Part shown: positions 37,467-38,088 of the stretch, in pieces
Position numbering within the stretch: the first letter of the stretch is position 1
Layout: every line of letters begins with the position of its first letter
NCBI GenBank assembly: GCA_913061075.1
Contig: CAJXSK010000005.1
Location: 1-38,088, forward strand
Direction: 5' to 3'
DNA from: an uncultured Piscirickettsiaceae bacterium
Lineage (GTDB): Bacteria > Pseudomonadota > Gammaproteobacteria > Methylococcales > Cycloclasticaceae
Length of the DNA: 38,088 nucleotides
Position numbers and translations under genes: made by a program
Notes under the pieces: generated by a model
What the model was told of the DNA's origin: nothing
Databases searched by the model: none
Seen by the model: the letters and a program-made list of their open reading frames with translations, nothing else

Positions 37467-37483
37467 CGCACCATTTTGGTGCG
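37467..37483 (+). promoter_or_regulatory. NtrC-type binding site upstream of ntrB
   Basis: CGCACCATTTTGGTGCG is a perfect 17-bp inverted repeat around a three-base centre, matching the NtrC operator. It lies 82 bases before the ntrB ATG. In enteric bacteria a comparable site at the glnL (ntrB) promoter lets NtrC repress its own operon. Confidence 0.82.
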
Positions 37484-37564
37484 TAGGATATAGTTAATAG
37501 TATGACATGACCCCTGTTTTACTGGCGGGTGGTGAAATGGCTCGCTTATTGCTATATGGACTAG

Positions 37565-38088
37565 ATGACAAATACGCCCCCCTCATACGCCGCAGTTGTT
37601 GAGCAACTTTCCATTGGTGTTCTTGTGTTTAGCAAGAATAATTGTTTGGTCTATATGAACAACACAGCACAAGAAGTGCTGGAAGTGAGTGGCCGTAAAG
37701 CCTTGGGCGTACGCGCTGAACAGTTATTGGAATCAGAGGGTTTTAATATTCAACGTGTTTTAGATAAGGCAAGAGATAAAGGGTTGACTATTAAGCAGAA
37801 TGTTACGCTTCTAAGTTCACGCGATAAACGCTTTGATATTTCAATTTCCCCCATTACATTCGATAGTGCCATTGAAGGCGGTGTGCTCGTCGAAATAAGT
37901 AATTCAGATCATTTTCATGAAATAACGAGAGGCGATGCAATATTGTCTCAAAACAAATTAGCGACAGGTATGTTACGGGGGTTAGCGCACGAGATTAAAA
38001 ACCCACTAGCTGGGCTTCGAGGCGCAGCGCAATTACTATCGGCTGAACTAAATGACGACCTAAGCGACTATACGAAAGTGATAATAGA
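37565..38088 (+). CDS. glnL: Nitrogen regulation sensor kinase NtrB, 5' part
   Basis: Reading from ATG at 37565 (GGA five bases upstream) gives 174 codons that run off the window end. An N-terminal PAS-like domain begins VVEQLSIGVLVFSKNN. The histidine-kinase H-box reads LAHEIKNPLAGLRGAAQLL, with the phosphorylated His near residue 142; it is the NtrB-type box. NtrB, controlled by P-II, phosphorylates or dephosphorylates NtrC. The ATPase domain and presumably ntrC lie beyond the window. Confidence 0.95.
   Translation, partial: MTNTPPSYAAVVEQLSIGVLVFSKNNCLVYMNNTAQEVLEVSGRKALGVRAEQLLESEGFNIQRVLDKARDKGLTIKQNVTLLSSRDKRFDISISPITFDSAIEGGVLVEISNSDHFHEITRGDAILSQNKLATGMLRGLAHEIKNPLAGLRGAAQLLSAELNDDLSDYTKVII

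Overview
The window is chromosomal DNA from a gammaproteobacterium. It carries the replication-origin gene block (rpmH, rnpA, yidD, yidC and mnmE on the minus strand; dnaA, dnaN, recF and gyrB on the plus strand), a glnA-DUF4124-ntrB nitrogen block, and the order glyQ-glyS-gmhB-plsC. A Rieske ring-hydroxylating dioxygenase operon and a DUF1329/DUF1302/RND/YCF48-like envelope operon suggest a marine hydrocarbon or aromatic degrader, for example a Cycloclasticus-like member of the Thiotrichales. That placement is an inference from gene content and moderate A+T richness, not a sequence match.

Layout. Bases 1-49 are not genomic: they are an Illumina Nextera i7 adapter with the transposase mosaic end, so the contig really starts at base 50, in C-rich dispersed repeats. 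From 320 to 7495 (minus) a four-gene operon encodes a periplasmic beta-propeller, an RND/MMPL exporter-like protein, an outer-membrane DUF1302 protein and a secreted DUF1329 protein, ending in a clear terminator. A quinone oxidoreductase (plus) follows. Then come an O-methyltransferase and an EamA transporter (minus), and the dioxygenase operon SDR-alpha-beta (minus, with its own terminator) divergent from a glutathione S-transferase. A DUF58 plus TgpA-type transglutaminase pair (plus) converges on mnmE.

The origin core spans 16984-27060. Transcription diverges between rpmH and dnaA. A perfect DnaA box lies before dnaA and a near-consensus one lies between dnaA and dnaN. Two 16-bp parS-type palindromes lie inside recF. 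Base counts made by eye suggest that strand skew changes sign around dnaA/dnaN. After gyrB come a YpfJ-type metallopeptidase and a small two-helix membrane protein, then the minus-strand operon glyQ-glyS-gmhB-plsC.

On the right, a tight plus-strand operon holds a PP-loop thiolase-like protein with Fe-S-type cysteines, a TusA-like sulfur carrier and a cation diffusion facilitator. Next is glnA, whose upstream region has two NtrC-type sites and a sigma-54 promoter. A DUF4124 protein follows, then a third NtrC-type palindrome and the start of ntrB, which is cut by the window end. Together these form a recognisable nitrogen-regulation circuit. No tRNA, rRNA, CRISPR array, insertion sequence or prophage was seen.
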